From the NCBI GenBank assembly GCA_014058105.1, contig JACGCM010002568.1:434001-498000 (forward strand): a DNA stretch of 64,000 bases, written 5' to 3'. Made by a program: the position numbers and the translations under genes. A model generated the notes under the pieces. That model ran no database searches. It was not told where the DNA came from and saw nothing but the letters and a program-made list of their open reading frames with translations. This DNA is from Kingdonia uniflora. Taxonomy: Eukaryota; Streptophyta; Magnoliopsida; Ranunculales; Circaeasteraceae. This document shows, in pieces, positions 23,868 to 35,175 of this stretch (its first letter is position 1; each line of letters opens with the position of its first letter).

Positions 23868-24460
23868 TTACCAATTATCGTCTCCCCCTTTATCGCCCCC
23901 AGTATTGACCGTGCATACAGATATGCGTTCAATACTGGGGGTTAAAATGATTTTGATATGGCGATATCGAGCTTCTGAACCAAAGTCCCCGACTAGACAT
24001 GCCAAAGATTCGGTATGTCTGTTTTTTCCTTGAGGAAGATATTTGAGAGTTGCTTTCGTGAACTTACTCATCTTTTCTACAACGAGGGCTGCATATTCGA
24101 TCATCTTCCCGTTCTTCTTATATTGCTCGGAATAATGATGAACGATAAGTAACGAATATGTATAAACTAGGAGTTCGGGGACATCGAACTCAAGTGCGAG
24201 GTCGAGTCCGTGAATGAGCACCTCATACTCGGTGACAATAATTGAGGCCTAAAAATCCAAGCCGATTGATTTCTCAATTTTGTCATTAGAAGGGGTAATC
24301 AAAACAATCCCGATCCCTGACCCTGCGGGTCTTGCTGATCTATCTATGAGAAGCCTCCACCCTGACGTAGTAATCAAGTCAGCTCGTTCGTCGAATGGCT
24401 TGGGGGTTGGATTCTCTGGTGTGTCTCGGTAAGGTCCAGTTCGTGCTCCTCCCACTCGAG
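23868..24460 (-). pseudogene. Second (archaeal-type) RNase H of element A
   Basis: GWRLLIDRSARPAGSGIGIVL (24249-24455) and, in another frame, MLIHGLDLALEFDVPELLVY (23868-24221). These are the two halves of the extra RNase H that defines Tat elements. The catalytic Asp of the first block is present, and the halves are separated by a stop and frameshift. Confidence 0.8.
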
Positions 24461-24599
24461 ATCCTCCACTAGAAAATCTATGAGAAAATCGGCAGCGGCA
24501 TGACCTTTTTTAAAATGACGCTATTCGAACTTGATATCATGTTCTGCCAAATTGACCGACCACTATTGTATTCTTCGCGACTTCCTTTTTTTTTGGATA

Positions 24600-24925
24600 G
24601 AACTTCCTGAAGTGGGTAGTTTATCATAACTTTGACAGAATGTGCTTAGAAGTAGTGTTTAAGTTTCTGCGAAGTGTAAACAAGGGTGAGAAGAAGTTTC
24701 TCAATTTTAGAGTACCTTGTTTCCACTGGTGTGAGTGTTTTGCTAATGAAGAAAACTGGTTTTTCTATTTTCCCTTCTAGGCGAATGAGAACTGAGCTGA
24801 GAGAAGTATCTGCGACTGCTAGGTTGATTATCAGCTCCTTATTACCTACTAGGGTGCTCATTAGGGAAGACCTCCCCAAATAGATTTTGAGATCCTAAAA
24901 AACTATTTTGCATTCTGGTATCCAT
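24600..24925 (-). pseudogene. RT-linked RNase H of element A
   Basis: NLAVADTSLSSVLIRLEGKI, then KPVFFISKTLTPVETRYSKIEKLLL. This is the gypsy RNase H start joined to RT, as in the same segment of C (38140-38560). Confidence 0.85.
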
Positions 24926-25945
24926 GTGACTTATGCAGTTGGTTGAACCTTTCCTAGTTTTGTACATCCGCAGAGTAATAAGAATAGCCAACGGTAGCAG
25001 TATGAAGATTTAGAGACGAAACGGTTGATTGCGGCAATCTTGTCGGTGAGTTTTTGAACGTCTTTTGTTATCTTTGGGGAAGGCATGTCAAGGAGAGCCC
25101 GAATTTGATTTGGGTCAGCCTCAATCCCTTTATTGCTGATGAGGTGGCCTAGAAAGTGGCCAGAATATACCCCGAATTGAAATTTATCAGGGTTGAGACG
25201 CATTTTCTAAGATCGAGGGATATCAAATATTGTGTTGAGATCTAAGATATGATTATCAGACTGTACGCTTTTGCACAAAAGATCATCGATATAGACTTCA
25301 ACAATTTTCCCTAGGTGTGCTTTGAACATTGCAGTCATCAATCGTTAATATGTGACACCTGCGTTTTAGTGCCCGAAGGGCATGATTTTGTAATAATAAA
25401 GGCCACTTTTAGTGATAAATATTGCTTTTTCTTGATCTTCTTCTAAAAGTGGAATTTGATTATACCCTGATACAGCGTCCATCATAGATAAGAGATCACG
25501 GCCTGCTGTAGAATCGAGGATCTGATGAATATTGGGAAGAGGGAAACTATCCTTTAGAGTATGTTTAGTCAGATCTGTAAAATCTACGCAAACTCAAACT
25601 TTTCCATTCTTCTTTGGAACAACAACAATGTTGGATATGCAGTCCGGATATTTAGCTTATCGAATGAATCACACTTTGATCAATTTCTTGATCTCGGTGT
25701 TAACTTCATCTCGACGACAAGGTGAATGTCATCACTATTTCTATTTGACCGCTATGGCGTTGATATTGATGGCTAACTTGTGGCAAGCCATGGCCGGATC
25801 AACTTCGGTCATTTCTTTGAAAGACCATGCAAAAATATCTCCGATTGAGTTACAAGAACTGAATGAGAGCACCTTTCTCATGCTGATCCACCTTGGTTTT
25901 GATGAACGTATCTCTGTTAGGTCCATCAATGTTGACATATTCCAT
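24926..25945 (-). pseudogene. Reverse transcriptase of element A
   Basis: The pre-RT linker (DIFAWSFKEMTEVDPAMACH, 25741-25938) is followed by broken frames through the palm (YNQIPLLEE…, PFGH.NAG) and by YIDDLLCKS near 25290, then MRLNPDKFQFGVYSGHFLGH (24931-25203). The catalytic YIDDL is readable. Several stops replace sense codons. Confidence 0.85.
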
Positions 25946-26049
25946 AGGCTCCTCTAGGTGATTGATCGTCGAGGTGATCAATTTTTTGTAATTGCTATGT
26001 GACCAATTTCTCTGAAGTATCCAGGATGGCAAAGACAGTATTTTCACAA

Positions 26050-26420
26050 GCTCAAGAGAGTTTCTGACTACCTCTAATCTCATAAATACCATTGTCATGT
26101 TTGAATCGGAGTGCTTGGTGATAGGTGGAAGCAATTATTTCCATATTGTTTATCCAGCAGTGGCCTATAATCCCAAGATAGCGAGATTTGGCATTGATGA
26201 CATAGAAAACGACGTCGATAGTGGCTGGTCCTTCGGTAATAGGTATGATAATCTTTCCTACTCGTTCGTCCTTGGAGCCATTGAACCCATTGATGTTTGC
26301 GTCACTCTGAATAACTTGGTTGGTCAAATCCATCTGGTCGATCATACTTTGAAAAAGAAATTCAATACCGCTTCAGGTATCGATCATCATTGTGTGCATG
26401 ACATACTATTTCATCTTAAG
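26050..26420 (-). pseudogene. Aspartic protease of element A
   Basis: The active-site block reads MMIDT-stop-SGIEFLF: the Gly codon of DTGS is now TGA. VIQSDANINGFNGSKDERVG and LGIIGHCWINNM follow in one frame (26052-26345). Apart from the stop the fold is well preserved. Confidence 0.82.
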
Positions 26421-28273
26421 CATTATGACTAATACATCATGATGTGGAAATTTGACATGGCTTGTATCGCAATCCTCGAAGGAGATTCTGAGTTGGCGAT
26501 TGCTCAACTCGAGAAGAAGTTTGTCTTCTTTGTCTTGAGGTTTAAGATCACAGCATTCCGAAAGCCTCCGGCGCTTTACATGGTTGGAATTGGTGATTTG
26601 GCTAATTTTGATCATGTTGCTGAGGTACATATTGTAGTGATGCATCTCCTCAACTCTTTTGTTGACCTGAACAACTTCGAGCTGCTTCTTTTAGTTGCCA
26701 TCTTGGTATGACTTCAGGTCAATAATGTATTCGAGCATCCGTCCCTCCTTGAAAATGTGCTCGAGCAACCGCTGTAGAGCATAACAATTATTAGTAGTAT
26801 GATGACTTACCTTTTAATGTAGGCAAAATGGTCAATTCTAGATGGACTCCAGTGGCTAAGAGACGCGGTAGAGCGGGTCTTTCAACAGCTGTAGAAAAAT
26901 TATGGAGATTCAGACGTTCAGTTTTGGGAAAATGGGTTTGATTTGCAGACCACTTTTCCAAGGGTATCCAGTGTTCCCCTTGGTGCATTTCTGATCTCCC
27001 TGTTCCTTCTTAGGCTCGCTGGCTCAATCTGTATGAGGGTCTTTGGTGGAGAGGACAAATTTAATAGACTTTTGTCGCTTAAACATCATCCTCTCCAAGT
27101 CGACGTAACCGTAGACTTTGGTGATCATCTCCTATAATATCGCAGGCTTGTTAAGGAAGAGGTATTCTTTGGCTTTACAATCGAGCAGGAGAACATTGGT
27201 GAAAGCGGTCATAGCTATTTTTTGGTCGAGGTTATCCACTTTTCTTGCGAGCTCTTGAAATTTATTTGAGAAGTCTTCAAGCTTTTCTCTATGGGACTGC
27301 TTAAGAACGATAAAAGAATACAAGTTCTCCTCTTTGTCTCTGTTGTGAGCATATGTCTTGATAAACTGCTTCTGCAGCTGATCAAACGTGCAGCTAGATT
27401 CCTTAGGAAGAGAAAGGAACCAATGGAGTGGCTCCTCCTGTAAACTTGTGGCAAACAGACGAAAGAGATTGTGGTTGAGATTAGTGTACAACCCCAATAA
27501 ATCTCGGTATTGCTGAATATGCTCCTTCGGGTCAGTACCTTTGTATTTGTGAATATTGGGAGCATGTGGATGCCTTTCGGTATCTCCTTATCGAATAGTT
27601 CCTTGGCAATCAGACTTTCTTGTAGCTTCGTGGTATCGCCGGTAGTGCCCAGAACTTGTGCATTGATCAACTCCTTAATTCATTGGTCCATATGTTCTTT
27701 TGTGACGTAATGACATGTTGTTTGAATCGTTGGATGTGCTGGCAGGGGATGATGAGTTCCCGTACCTTCACTCAAGCGATCTCATACTAGAATTTGATGT
27801 AGAGGTCACTGGTCTTCCTCCTGATAGATGGAAATCAAGTGACCTCGACTAACTTCTGATTGAACTTCTCCCCCCAAATGGATGGAGGGCTACAGTCCGG
27901 GTGGTAGATTTCTGAAAATGGCTTTATTGGCAGCTCCTTGAGGTCCCAATCTTTCCCTTGCTGAAATGCGGGAGGTCTCTGGATATAGATCGCGACCCCT
28001 GGGTGGAGAAGCTTGCTGAGTATTTTGCAGAACCTCGAGTACAGCCTGCATCGTCGTCATCTGATCTTCGTACCGTTCGAGCGATGTCAAAAGAGCTTGT
28101 CGTTCTGCATTGAGTTCTTTCTCTCAGATCTCGCGATCCTTTGTCAATTAAAGTTCAAGTTCGGCACATTTTTTTGTCATGGCGTGGAGATTCGTCCGTA
28201 ACTCGGTGAGCTGTCCCGGATTCACAGAAATTTCAAGCTGATTTTCTGTGGCCTGTCCTTTAGAAGAAACCAT
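26420..28273 (-). pseudogene. gag of element A
   Basis: The start at 28273 (MVSSKGQATENQLEISVNPG) lies 72 bp past the LTR. A coiled-coil N-terminus (to about 27890) is followed by the Gag core LNHNLFRLFATSLQEEPLHWF and FIKTYAHNRDKEENLYSF (27132-27497). The C-terminal part (26420-27130) is broken in several frames. The same core is found in D (45208-45789), so A and D are close relatives. Confidence 0.83.
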
Positions 28274-28325
28274 AATTGAAAATTATAGTGAACGATTTCC
28301 TTAGGGTATCGTTGAAATACAATTT

Positions 28326-28345
28326 TTCCCACAGACAACGCCAAA
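28326..28345 (-). other. Primer-binding site of element A
   Basis: Minus-strand TTTGGCGTTGTCTGTGGGAA directly follows the 5' LTR, a TTTGGCGCC-type site with a C-to-T change at the central CpG. Confidence 0.85.
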
Positions 28346-28923
28346 TGTAATGGTCAAATTCTGTAAGCTCGAAATGATTAGGAATTAGCTATCACACCAA
28401 TGAACTTGTAGCAATATTCTAATAGAAAGTAAGAAATGGAAACAAATGTTTTTAGCGTGGAAAAACTCTGAATAGGTAAAAAACCCCGACCTCGTATGGA
28501 GGATATTTGTAAAACTATCTTTATTGCATGAAACAGATATCTTTATTACAAGTAATCTCTAAATATTAAAATGCTTTTGATCTCGTAAATAAGAAGTTTG
28601 TATAATTTTTTTGGCCCCTGTCTCTTTAGGAATTTTTCCTTTATATAGGCTTTTCTCATTGCTCTTTATCGATCTGGTGCACATTTTTCGAATAATATGG
28701 TTAGTGATGGTTGACTGAATAACTAATGAGTTCATGGGAGACCATTGTCTTTAACAGGATAATGTTTTTTGGGCTTAGCTCTATCTATATTCTTGAGTTG
28801 TTCGTGGGGTTGGTTGGAATGTTGACTGGAGTGTTAAGTGATAAAAATGCATGAGCCTGAGATGGAGGCAAATTGAGCTTCGTGAGTTCGATTTTGAGTA
28901 AGATCGAGGGATAAGTCCCTATC
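28346..28923 (-). repeat. 5' LTR of element A
   Basis: 578 bp, like the left copy. The minus-strand TATA box CCTATATAAAGG lies near 28638-28649. The outer end is CCCTATC instead of CCCTACA, followed by the target duplication ATTAC. Confidence 0.92.
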
Positions 28924-29539
28924 ATTACTCCTCCTATTCCTAGCTTTGTCAAGCATAGGACGAATGAATACGAATATTCAATATTCCAGGATAAAGAGAA
29001 ATTAATTACTCTAACTAAGCTACACAATCTACACTAAGGCTACATTGGGTAGAGCTTCCTCTAGCCTTGGCTAGGAAGATTAGCTACTCATCCCTTTGAT
29101 CATTGCCATACTATAATTACTACTATAAAAGTAAAAGGCAAGAAAAAGAGAGAAAGAATAACATTTATTGTTTTAAACTTTGATATTACACTCTCCAAGG
29201 TCATGGGTGGGATTCCCCTCCTATTTATAGAGTATAAGAGGGTTTACAAAATATTGACATAAATGAGAAATCCCCTAAACAATGCTTTTCATTATGCAAA
29301 AAATATAAAAGCTTTAAACCTCCATAGTCTATGCCTTGGCCCATACATAAAATTATATGACTTGATGATCTCTATTAATGCCTTATCAATGCTCCTCCAT
29401 GGGCCTTTGGTTGACAACTTCAAATGAGAATCATTGTTAGAGTTTATCACCCTTATTCTTTGTTGAAAACTGGAAAAATTTATGACTTGTATATCATGTA
29501 TCCGATTTTTGTAAATACACACAAAAGTGCTATTAGTAT
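28924..29539 (-). repeat. 5' LTR of E, second (promoter) piece
   Basis: Lies between the target duplications of A (28924-28928) and C (29535-29539). It holds a minus-strand CTATAAATAG at 29221-29230 followed by a downstream R/U5 segment containing GGGATGAGTAGCTAATCTTCC. The same motif occurs in solo LTR H (near 59170), which supports its LTR nature and relates E to H. Joined to the other two pieces, the LTR is about 1.16 kb. Confidence 0.72.
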
Positions 29540-30443
29540 TGTAGGGAGCTAACTTTGTTCAGAGGGGGAGTTAGTTATCACAACGTAGAATCGATCTTCT
29601 GTCAGAGGATACAAGCAATTGGCCTAAAATAAGATCTATCTAAAGATAAATACTTGCGTAGAGGCCCGAATGTGACTCTCTATGACCTCTGATGAGGATT
29701 TTTAAGATAAATTGTATTACTGAGGAGTAAATAACAGGGTTCGAGTACAGGGAGGTTAAAGGTAAAATGCGAGAGGCAGGAGGTAATTTTTCTAACCCCT
29801 GCTTGGTTTCCCCTCTCCTCTATTTATAGAAACACCGAGAGCTCAGTCACCAAGTATGGGCCAGGGTTACATGATTACACTATCAAAAAATCTCGATGAG
29901 TTATGGGCGCCGGTCTTGTCAATACTGTTACAACTACATTTGTTGGTGATGGCCCTGATCGGCGCGGCGGTTGGACCTGTCACTGTAGATGCACGGGATA
30001 ATTAATTCGCTGTCTTATCTGACGAAGTAGTTGTCTGTCTTGTCATACTTCAACCGTGTGTTAGTGAGGTCAAAAGGTTTCTGCTGTAGGATGTGAATCT
30101 ATTCTCGAAGGTTTGTCTGGTAGGCTGGCTGTCTGTCTTATCATACTTTAACCATATGTAGATATGGTTGAAGGGTTTCTGCTGCAGGATGTGAATCCAT
30201 TCTCGAAGTTTGTCTGGTAGGCTGGCTGTCTGCCTTGTCATACTTTAATCATATGTAGATATGGTCGATGGATGTCTGCAGTAATGCAATGATCTTTCCC
30301 TAAAGCTTTGTCTAGTGTCAAAGGTTTGTCTCTGGGGAATCTCTGGGGAGTCTATTTTAGGGATTGAGTGGGCTTCGATACATTCGCGTAGGCTATGGAG
30401 TGGGCTTCGGCCATTTGCCGAAGGCTACGAGTAGGCTACTACA
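29540..30443 (-). repeat. 3' LTR of element C, with an internal 119-bp duplication
   Basis: TGTAGGGAGC…GGCTACTACA, 904 bp against 785 bp for the other copy. The extra length is a tandem copy of the segment with CATATGTAGATATGGT, TTTCTGCTG.AGGATGTGAAT and TTGTCTGGTAGGCTGGCTG (about 30050-30255). Confidence 0.9.
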
Positions 30444-30470
30444 TTCGCCCTCTCTCAGGAAAGGTCTCGA
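30444..30470 (-). other. Polypurine tract of element C
   Basis: The minus strand reads CCTTTCCTGAGAGAGGGCGA and then the LTR start TGTAGTAGCC. It is a purine-rich run in the expected place. Confidence 0.65.
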
Positions 30471-30698
30471 AGCCAGGTAGAGAGGTGTTCGGTGAAAAAA
30501 CTGTTCGATCTTGGAATCTGAGCGGTTTGATTGTCTTGTTTTTCGGGAAAATAATAAAAAGGGGTTTTTAAGAGATGCAGGTGGTTATAGAGTAATAAAT
30601 GCATTAAAGCCTATAAGTATGGGTTATTGTGGAGGTATACTGTATCTTCTTCCATCTGCAATAGTCTTCTGATCTTTCTCAATATTCATAACATTTGA

Positions 30699-30960
30699 AT
30701 GGATACCATGCAGAACACGCATTACCAGAAAAGGATGGGGTTCGCTCGCGATCGTCGAGTGGGGTAGAAGATGGCAGATCTACATATAAAGTTTTTTCGG
30801 CAACATGACATGAACTGGGACATGTCGGACCTGGTAGAGACAGGGCCTGAGGTTTCATTTTACGACTGTTGAGAGGCGCTATCTCTTTCTGATGGCTCTG
30901 GCCGAAAGTCTCATTTGTACAGAGGAGGCCATCGAGGAGCAAAATGTGGCAAGTAGAGCT
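30699..30960 (+). pseudogene. Small antisense ORF of element C, copy 1
   Basis: From the ATG at 30699, with a TAG after about 19 codons and a second stop after DMSDLVETGPEVSFYD. The block around MSDLVETGPEVSFYD matches MPDLFEAEPGAPLYD of copy 2 about 850 bp downstream, so the ORF seems to have been duplicated. Family unknown. Confidence 0.4.
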
Positions 30961-31483
30961 GGTCCTTCTGGAAGTTGGGCTTCGGGTTGATGGTGGAAAT
31001 ATTTGCATTTCTGTAAGCTTCTGCTTTGCTGTGTGGAAGGGGGTTGTTTTTGCGCTTGGAGTGGTAGTAAAAATGTAATTTGTTTGTTGGATTTGCTATT
31101 TGGAATGGACAAAATATTTTCTGCGTACTTATATTGCTGTATCTGATTGATAATGTAGAAGAATGTAAGCGAATACTCTTATAGGCATGAGGTATAGGGA
31201 TGATCGAAGGTTATTGTTATCTGGCTTATGATGATCAGAACGAGATATAGTCAATGGTATGATGAAATTCTGCTTGTAATAATCGATGGTTATAATGGCC
31301 AAATGCTCGATGTGGGTGACGTACTTGACTTGAGGTCCTCGGGAATGAGGTTTGAATGCATGTACTGATAAATCAGTTACTTCTAGGAAGTTGGATGGTT
31401 GCATGTCGACTTTTCGTGTTTGGAAATGAAAGGTTGTCATTAATTCAGTTACGGGAGAGGGAAAGTCATGGTGAATTTGTTGG

Positions 31484-31490
31484 TATAAAA
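31484..31490 (+). promoter_or_regulatory. TATA box upstream of C's antisense ORF
   Basis: GGTATAAAAGGG about 80 bp before the ATG at 31566, facing the antisense direction. Spacing and context suit a real promoter. Confidence 0.5.
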
Positions 31491-31565
31491 GGGAATAGGT
31501 TGGAGGGAACTTCTTCATCTGTCCTACATCTTTATCTCTATCTCTTACTTTTTTTCTTGAACAAC

Positions 31566-31852
31566 ATGGCTGAAAATGTACCAGTTCAGGAAGATCAAGC
31601 GGCGGTGAGGGCCAGGAGGATCCAGGAGGCCTTGTTGAGTCTTTAACAGAGGTTCGGAATAGAGGCGGATATTGATGCTGACATGCCAGACCTCTTTGAA
31701 GCGGAGCCTGGGGCACCACTCTATGACATGCCCTTCGCGTACTGGTGAGGCATAGTGCAGATGATGGGGTCGTTCCCCAGCCATCGACTGTCTCTTCTCA
31801 AGGGCTTGGTAGATGATATAATAGACCAAGAGGAGCAGCCCGCTAATAGCTA
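31566..31852 (+). pseudogene. Small antisense ORF of element C, copy 2
   Basis: MAENVPVQEDQAAVRARRIQ, then two stops that leave the rest of the frame readable (ADIDADMPDLFEAEPGAP; LLKGLVDDIIDQEEQP) to a final TAG. It is an acidic protein of about 95 codons. The opening MAENVPV resembles the MQAENVPV start of A's antisense gene at 5231, so it may be the ancestral first exon. Confidence 0.45.
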
Positions 31853-32306
31853 GGGTCCTCTCTAATGTGGTAGTGTTGTTGCTTTCTTTTGGTCTGCTTC
31901 TGCTGTCTCTCGTTTTGTTTTGAACGAGGTTTGTAATGTTAGCGGCTTTTTTGACTGAAAATGATTCCTCTGAATAACTTGTTTTGCCAAACTATGGGTG
32001 ATAGTAATACAATCTGATATTGAATGGATAATACAGTTGTGGAAATGTATAGTTTGTGTAGTTCGAAGATAAAAATGAATTCATCAAAGGGTAAAGTAAA
32101 CTGTGGCGAAGCTAAAAAATTTATCTGCAAGCCTGAGGTTTTTGATTGGTCGAACATACGATTGTATTCGGTCGAAGGGTCAAAAATTTTGTGTTAAGGG
32201 ATATGTTGGATGTCGAAGGTCGATATATTTAGATGAATTTGTTTGAGGCTAATGCTGAGAAGAAAACATACGTTATTTTGAACTTGGGTAGTGCTGCTAA
32301 CCACTG

Positions 32307-32587
32307 GTAAGTCACTTAATCTCTGTCATGTTTATTTTGATTTGTTCTATTTGAAAGGGTGGGTAGGGGATTTTGCGTTTGAGGTTTAGGGGTTATTTTT
32401 GGGAGTAAGGAGGCTTGTTAGAACTGGGTTTTGACCCATTCTGGGATTTGGTGAGTTTTTTTGGGAGGAGGTATTGTGTATGAGATTTAAGTTTGGGAGA
32501 AGTATCAAGAAGGGATAGATGGAATAAGGGTGATAGACACGGGATTGTCAAACTTTCTATCCTAATTGAGTGCCTCTTCTTCTGCAG
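32307..32587 (+). other. Predicted intron before the main antisense ORF of C
   Basis: AACCACTG then GTAAGTCAC…TCTTCTTCTGCAG, 281 bp, with the pyrimidine-rich acceptor directly before the ATG at 32594. Splice signals of this quality support a spliced plus-strand transcript. Confidence 0.55.
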
Positions 32588-32593
32588 GCAAAA

Positions 32594-34756
32594 ATGTGCG
32601 ACCGTCGAGCTTTGAGGCAGAGACTGGTAGATGAAGAGGTCAACGAGGTCGAAGCTAGTACTTTTGGTCGAGACCCAATGGACAAGGGTAGCGATTTAGA
32701 GGTGTTAGATGTGGTAACCAAGGCCCTGTTGTTGATGATTCTGCCAGCTGAAGATGTTCTGGTCACGAGACGTCGAAAGACGGTTGTGGCCGAAGATAGT
32801 GATGAGGAGGAAACAATATGGGGGGAGGGATGTGATGTAGGACCTTTGGGTGGTAGGGAGTGAGGTAAAGTGCAGAAGGGCGACAGTGAGGATTCGACTG
32901 AGTCGGATAAGGTTGAAGGTGCCATTTCGGCTAAAGATAGGATTAGGTTTGATCGGTTTGCCACAAAGTTAGAACTCTTGAAGGTGGTGGTGTTTCTTAG
33001 TGTTGCGAGGGTAGGGTTGACCTTCAGATCAGACCCTAGGGAAGGGATTATGGCTTATAGGGGCAAAATTCGATTGGGACTGGAGCTTCCTCTTCAACGG
33101 CTGGTGAAAGAAGTGCTGAATTTCTGGGGGGTGGCTTTGGTACAGATGAACGGTAATTTTAATGAGATGATGAGGGTGATAGAGGGATGAATAGGAAATT
33201 GGCTAGTGAGAGTCGAAGATTAATTAAGTGGTTCGACATTATCACCTTTTATTTGAGAAAGGCTAGTCAAAACCCGGGGACCTATCACATCCAATGTCAC
33301 CCATAGAAACCTTGGTTCTTTGATCTGTGTTCGACAGGCCAGTGGTTTAATAAAGATTTACTGATAGTAAGGGGTAACTACGAGAATGTAGACAAGGATG
33401 ATCCTTATAAATTGCATCATAGGGTATATAACGAAAGTAAGTTTATTGTTAAAGGGTTTGTCGTTGATGTGTTTCTGAAATAAGTGATAACTATAGTTTT
33501 GCTTTACTCTGTAGGTCCGAAGAGTTCGTCTTGGGATAATCCGGTGAATTATATTTATGCTCTGCTCGAGGCTAGTGAAGACTGAGTAAATTCGGTGTTT
33601 GATAGACTCAAGGTTAAAAGGCAAAGGAGAAAAAGGTGGATTCCCATCTTCGAGACGTACCCGCTACACCAAAGCGAGCAAAGAGTAAAATAGGGGTAGG
33701 TGTTTCGAAGGAGCAAAAAGAAATGAGAGGGGAAGAGTTGACGATGAACTACCAGTTTGTGACGAGGTCGCGGAGGGGTGCGAAGAAAGCGGCGCCAGTG
33801 TCCGAAGGGGGTAGAGAGGCATCGAGGATGAAACCAAAATAGGAATCTTCTCAAGCTGAAAAAGGGAAGGGCTGGGTAGCCCCTAAGGTGCAACAATCGA
33901 AGGTTGTTCAACATAAGAGGCACAAGGTGTTTGGGGAGGATGATACAATGGAGGAAGATGAAGAAATGACGGAGGCTGAATGACAGAGCAGGCTATGGAA
34001 AAGTAGGCTTCGATGGTTGAGCTCTGGGAAGATGACCCTGATGAAGCTTCGAAGGAGATAAAGAAGTACATGTCTCAGGTAACTATATACAGCTATCTGT
34101 AGTAATATTTCGAGGTTACTTGCAAATTGTTTGAGTTTCGAGGTTCACTGATATCTTGAGTATTTTTAGCAGAGGAAAGTCTGGGTAGAGACTTACAACA
34201 AGGCGATGAAGTTGGTAAAGGCGAAGTTGCGGCAAGCGAAGGAAAACCTGGATCTTTCTCATGGGAAAGAGGCATCCTGGGTATCTCAAGTCAGGAAGCT
34301 GAAGCAAGATATAGATGTGCTTACTGACTCTTATGATGAGAGGCTCGAGCAACAGCGGTAAAAGTTGGAGCGAGAGTGGTCGGCTAAGCTTAAGGCGTGT
34401 GTGAAGGCGAAAGTTAAACAGAAGGTGGGTTTCTAGCGGCAGTATGATAACGAATGCATGAAGAATGTGAGGTTGAAGAAGTTTATAGATGGTGTGGGGT
34501 ATGATACCGATACACTGCAACCTTATCCTGTGTCTCCAGATCTTGTTGAGGGGGATGAGTTGTAGATGAAGGGAGCGGAGGTAAACGTTGTTGGGGAGGC
34601 AATTGGAAGTACTAGGGGTGGTGTTGAAACTTTTCTTCTTGGCGCGCCCATTGGTGGCATTGCTGATGGTCTGGCGGTGAAAGGTTTGAATGAGGCTGCT
34701 GAGGTTCGTGGTGCTGGGGCATCTATGGAACAAGAAGGTGCAAGAGCACCCATTTA
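32594..34756 (+). pseudogene. Antisense accessory gene of element C (gypsy-type transposon protein, spliced)
   Basis: Read opposite to C's gag-pol. An acidic N-terminal part (RRRKTVVAEDSDEEE) is followed by the conserved block KIRLGLELPLQRLVKEVLNF then VQMNGNFNEMM at 33065-33175, the same block as in A and B. Introns fit at 33437-33514 (GTAAGT donor) and 34079-34172. The last exon is a coiled coil (KLVKAKLRQAKENLDLSHGK) and a Gly/Ala-rich C-terminus with a TAA at 34754-34756. There are stops at 32861 and in several later places. The large minus-strand frame on the other side (34116-34925) is a shadow. Confidence 0.73.
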
Positions 34757-35175
34757 AGGTATTTGAGGTTGGGTTCTCATGTCTTCTTCCGCTGGTTGTA
34801 ATGTTTAGTTGTATTATGTTTGAGCGATGTTGCTTTTTTTGTTGGTTTCTGAACTTGGTAGAGTTTTTTTTGCCTTTGTTACCTGTTAAATTGCTGAAGA
34901 TGATGCTGAACATATTGATGCGCATTTTTTGAACATACTTATTATGTACTTTTGATTCGATATCTGTCTTGCGGATGGATTGTGTAATTTCTCTGACTTT
35001 GAATTGTTGGAATTTGAATGCACGTTCTTTTGATTATGCTTGTTTTGGACTCTTGATAATTGATCTCTAAATTATGCTGCAACTGTTCCCCTGATGGATA
35101 ATATGTTGAATGTGCTCTGTGATGGATGAATTTACAGATAGTTTTTTTTGTAAATGGTTGTTGTTTAGGATTATA
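34757..35175. other. AT-rich 3' region of C's antisense gene
   Basis: No ORF or repeat that I can support. It probably holds the 3' untranslated region of the antisense gene. Confidence 0.4.

Larger units (their letters stand above)
1882..28923 (-). mobile_element. Element A: Tat-type Ty3/gypsy retrotransposon, split by element B
   Basis: Two 578-bp LTRs (1882-2459 and 28346-28923) are flanked by the 5-bp target duplication ATTAC (1877-1881 and 28924-28928). Without B the element is about 14.3 kb. Read on the minus strand the order is 5' LTR, PBS, gag, protease, RT, RNase H, second RNase H, integrase, a 162-bp tandem array, an accessory gene on the opposite strand, polypurine tract and 3' LTR. 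The second RNase H and the large 3' region point to the Tat lineage. By eye the LTRs differ at about 80 of 578 positions, so the insertion is fairly old. Every coding part carries stops or frameshifts. Confidence 0.9.

Noticed and set aside
24249..24455. Host RNase H-like gene
   Set aside because: Order and neighbours show it to be the second RNase H of element A's Pol.
31129..31719. A 196-codon minus-strand frame
   Set aside because: It is opposite the MAENVPV ORF and its TATA box; Pro/His-rich and without domain.
34116..34925. The longest reading frame of the window (269 codons, minus strand)
   Set aside because: It is the shadow of the coiled-coil exon of C's plus-strand antisense gene. 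It is rich in Leu, Pro and His without a domain, while the opposite frame has the shared motif and splice sites.
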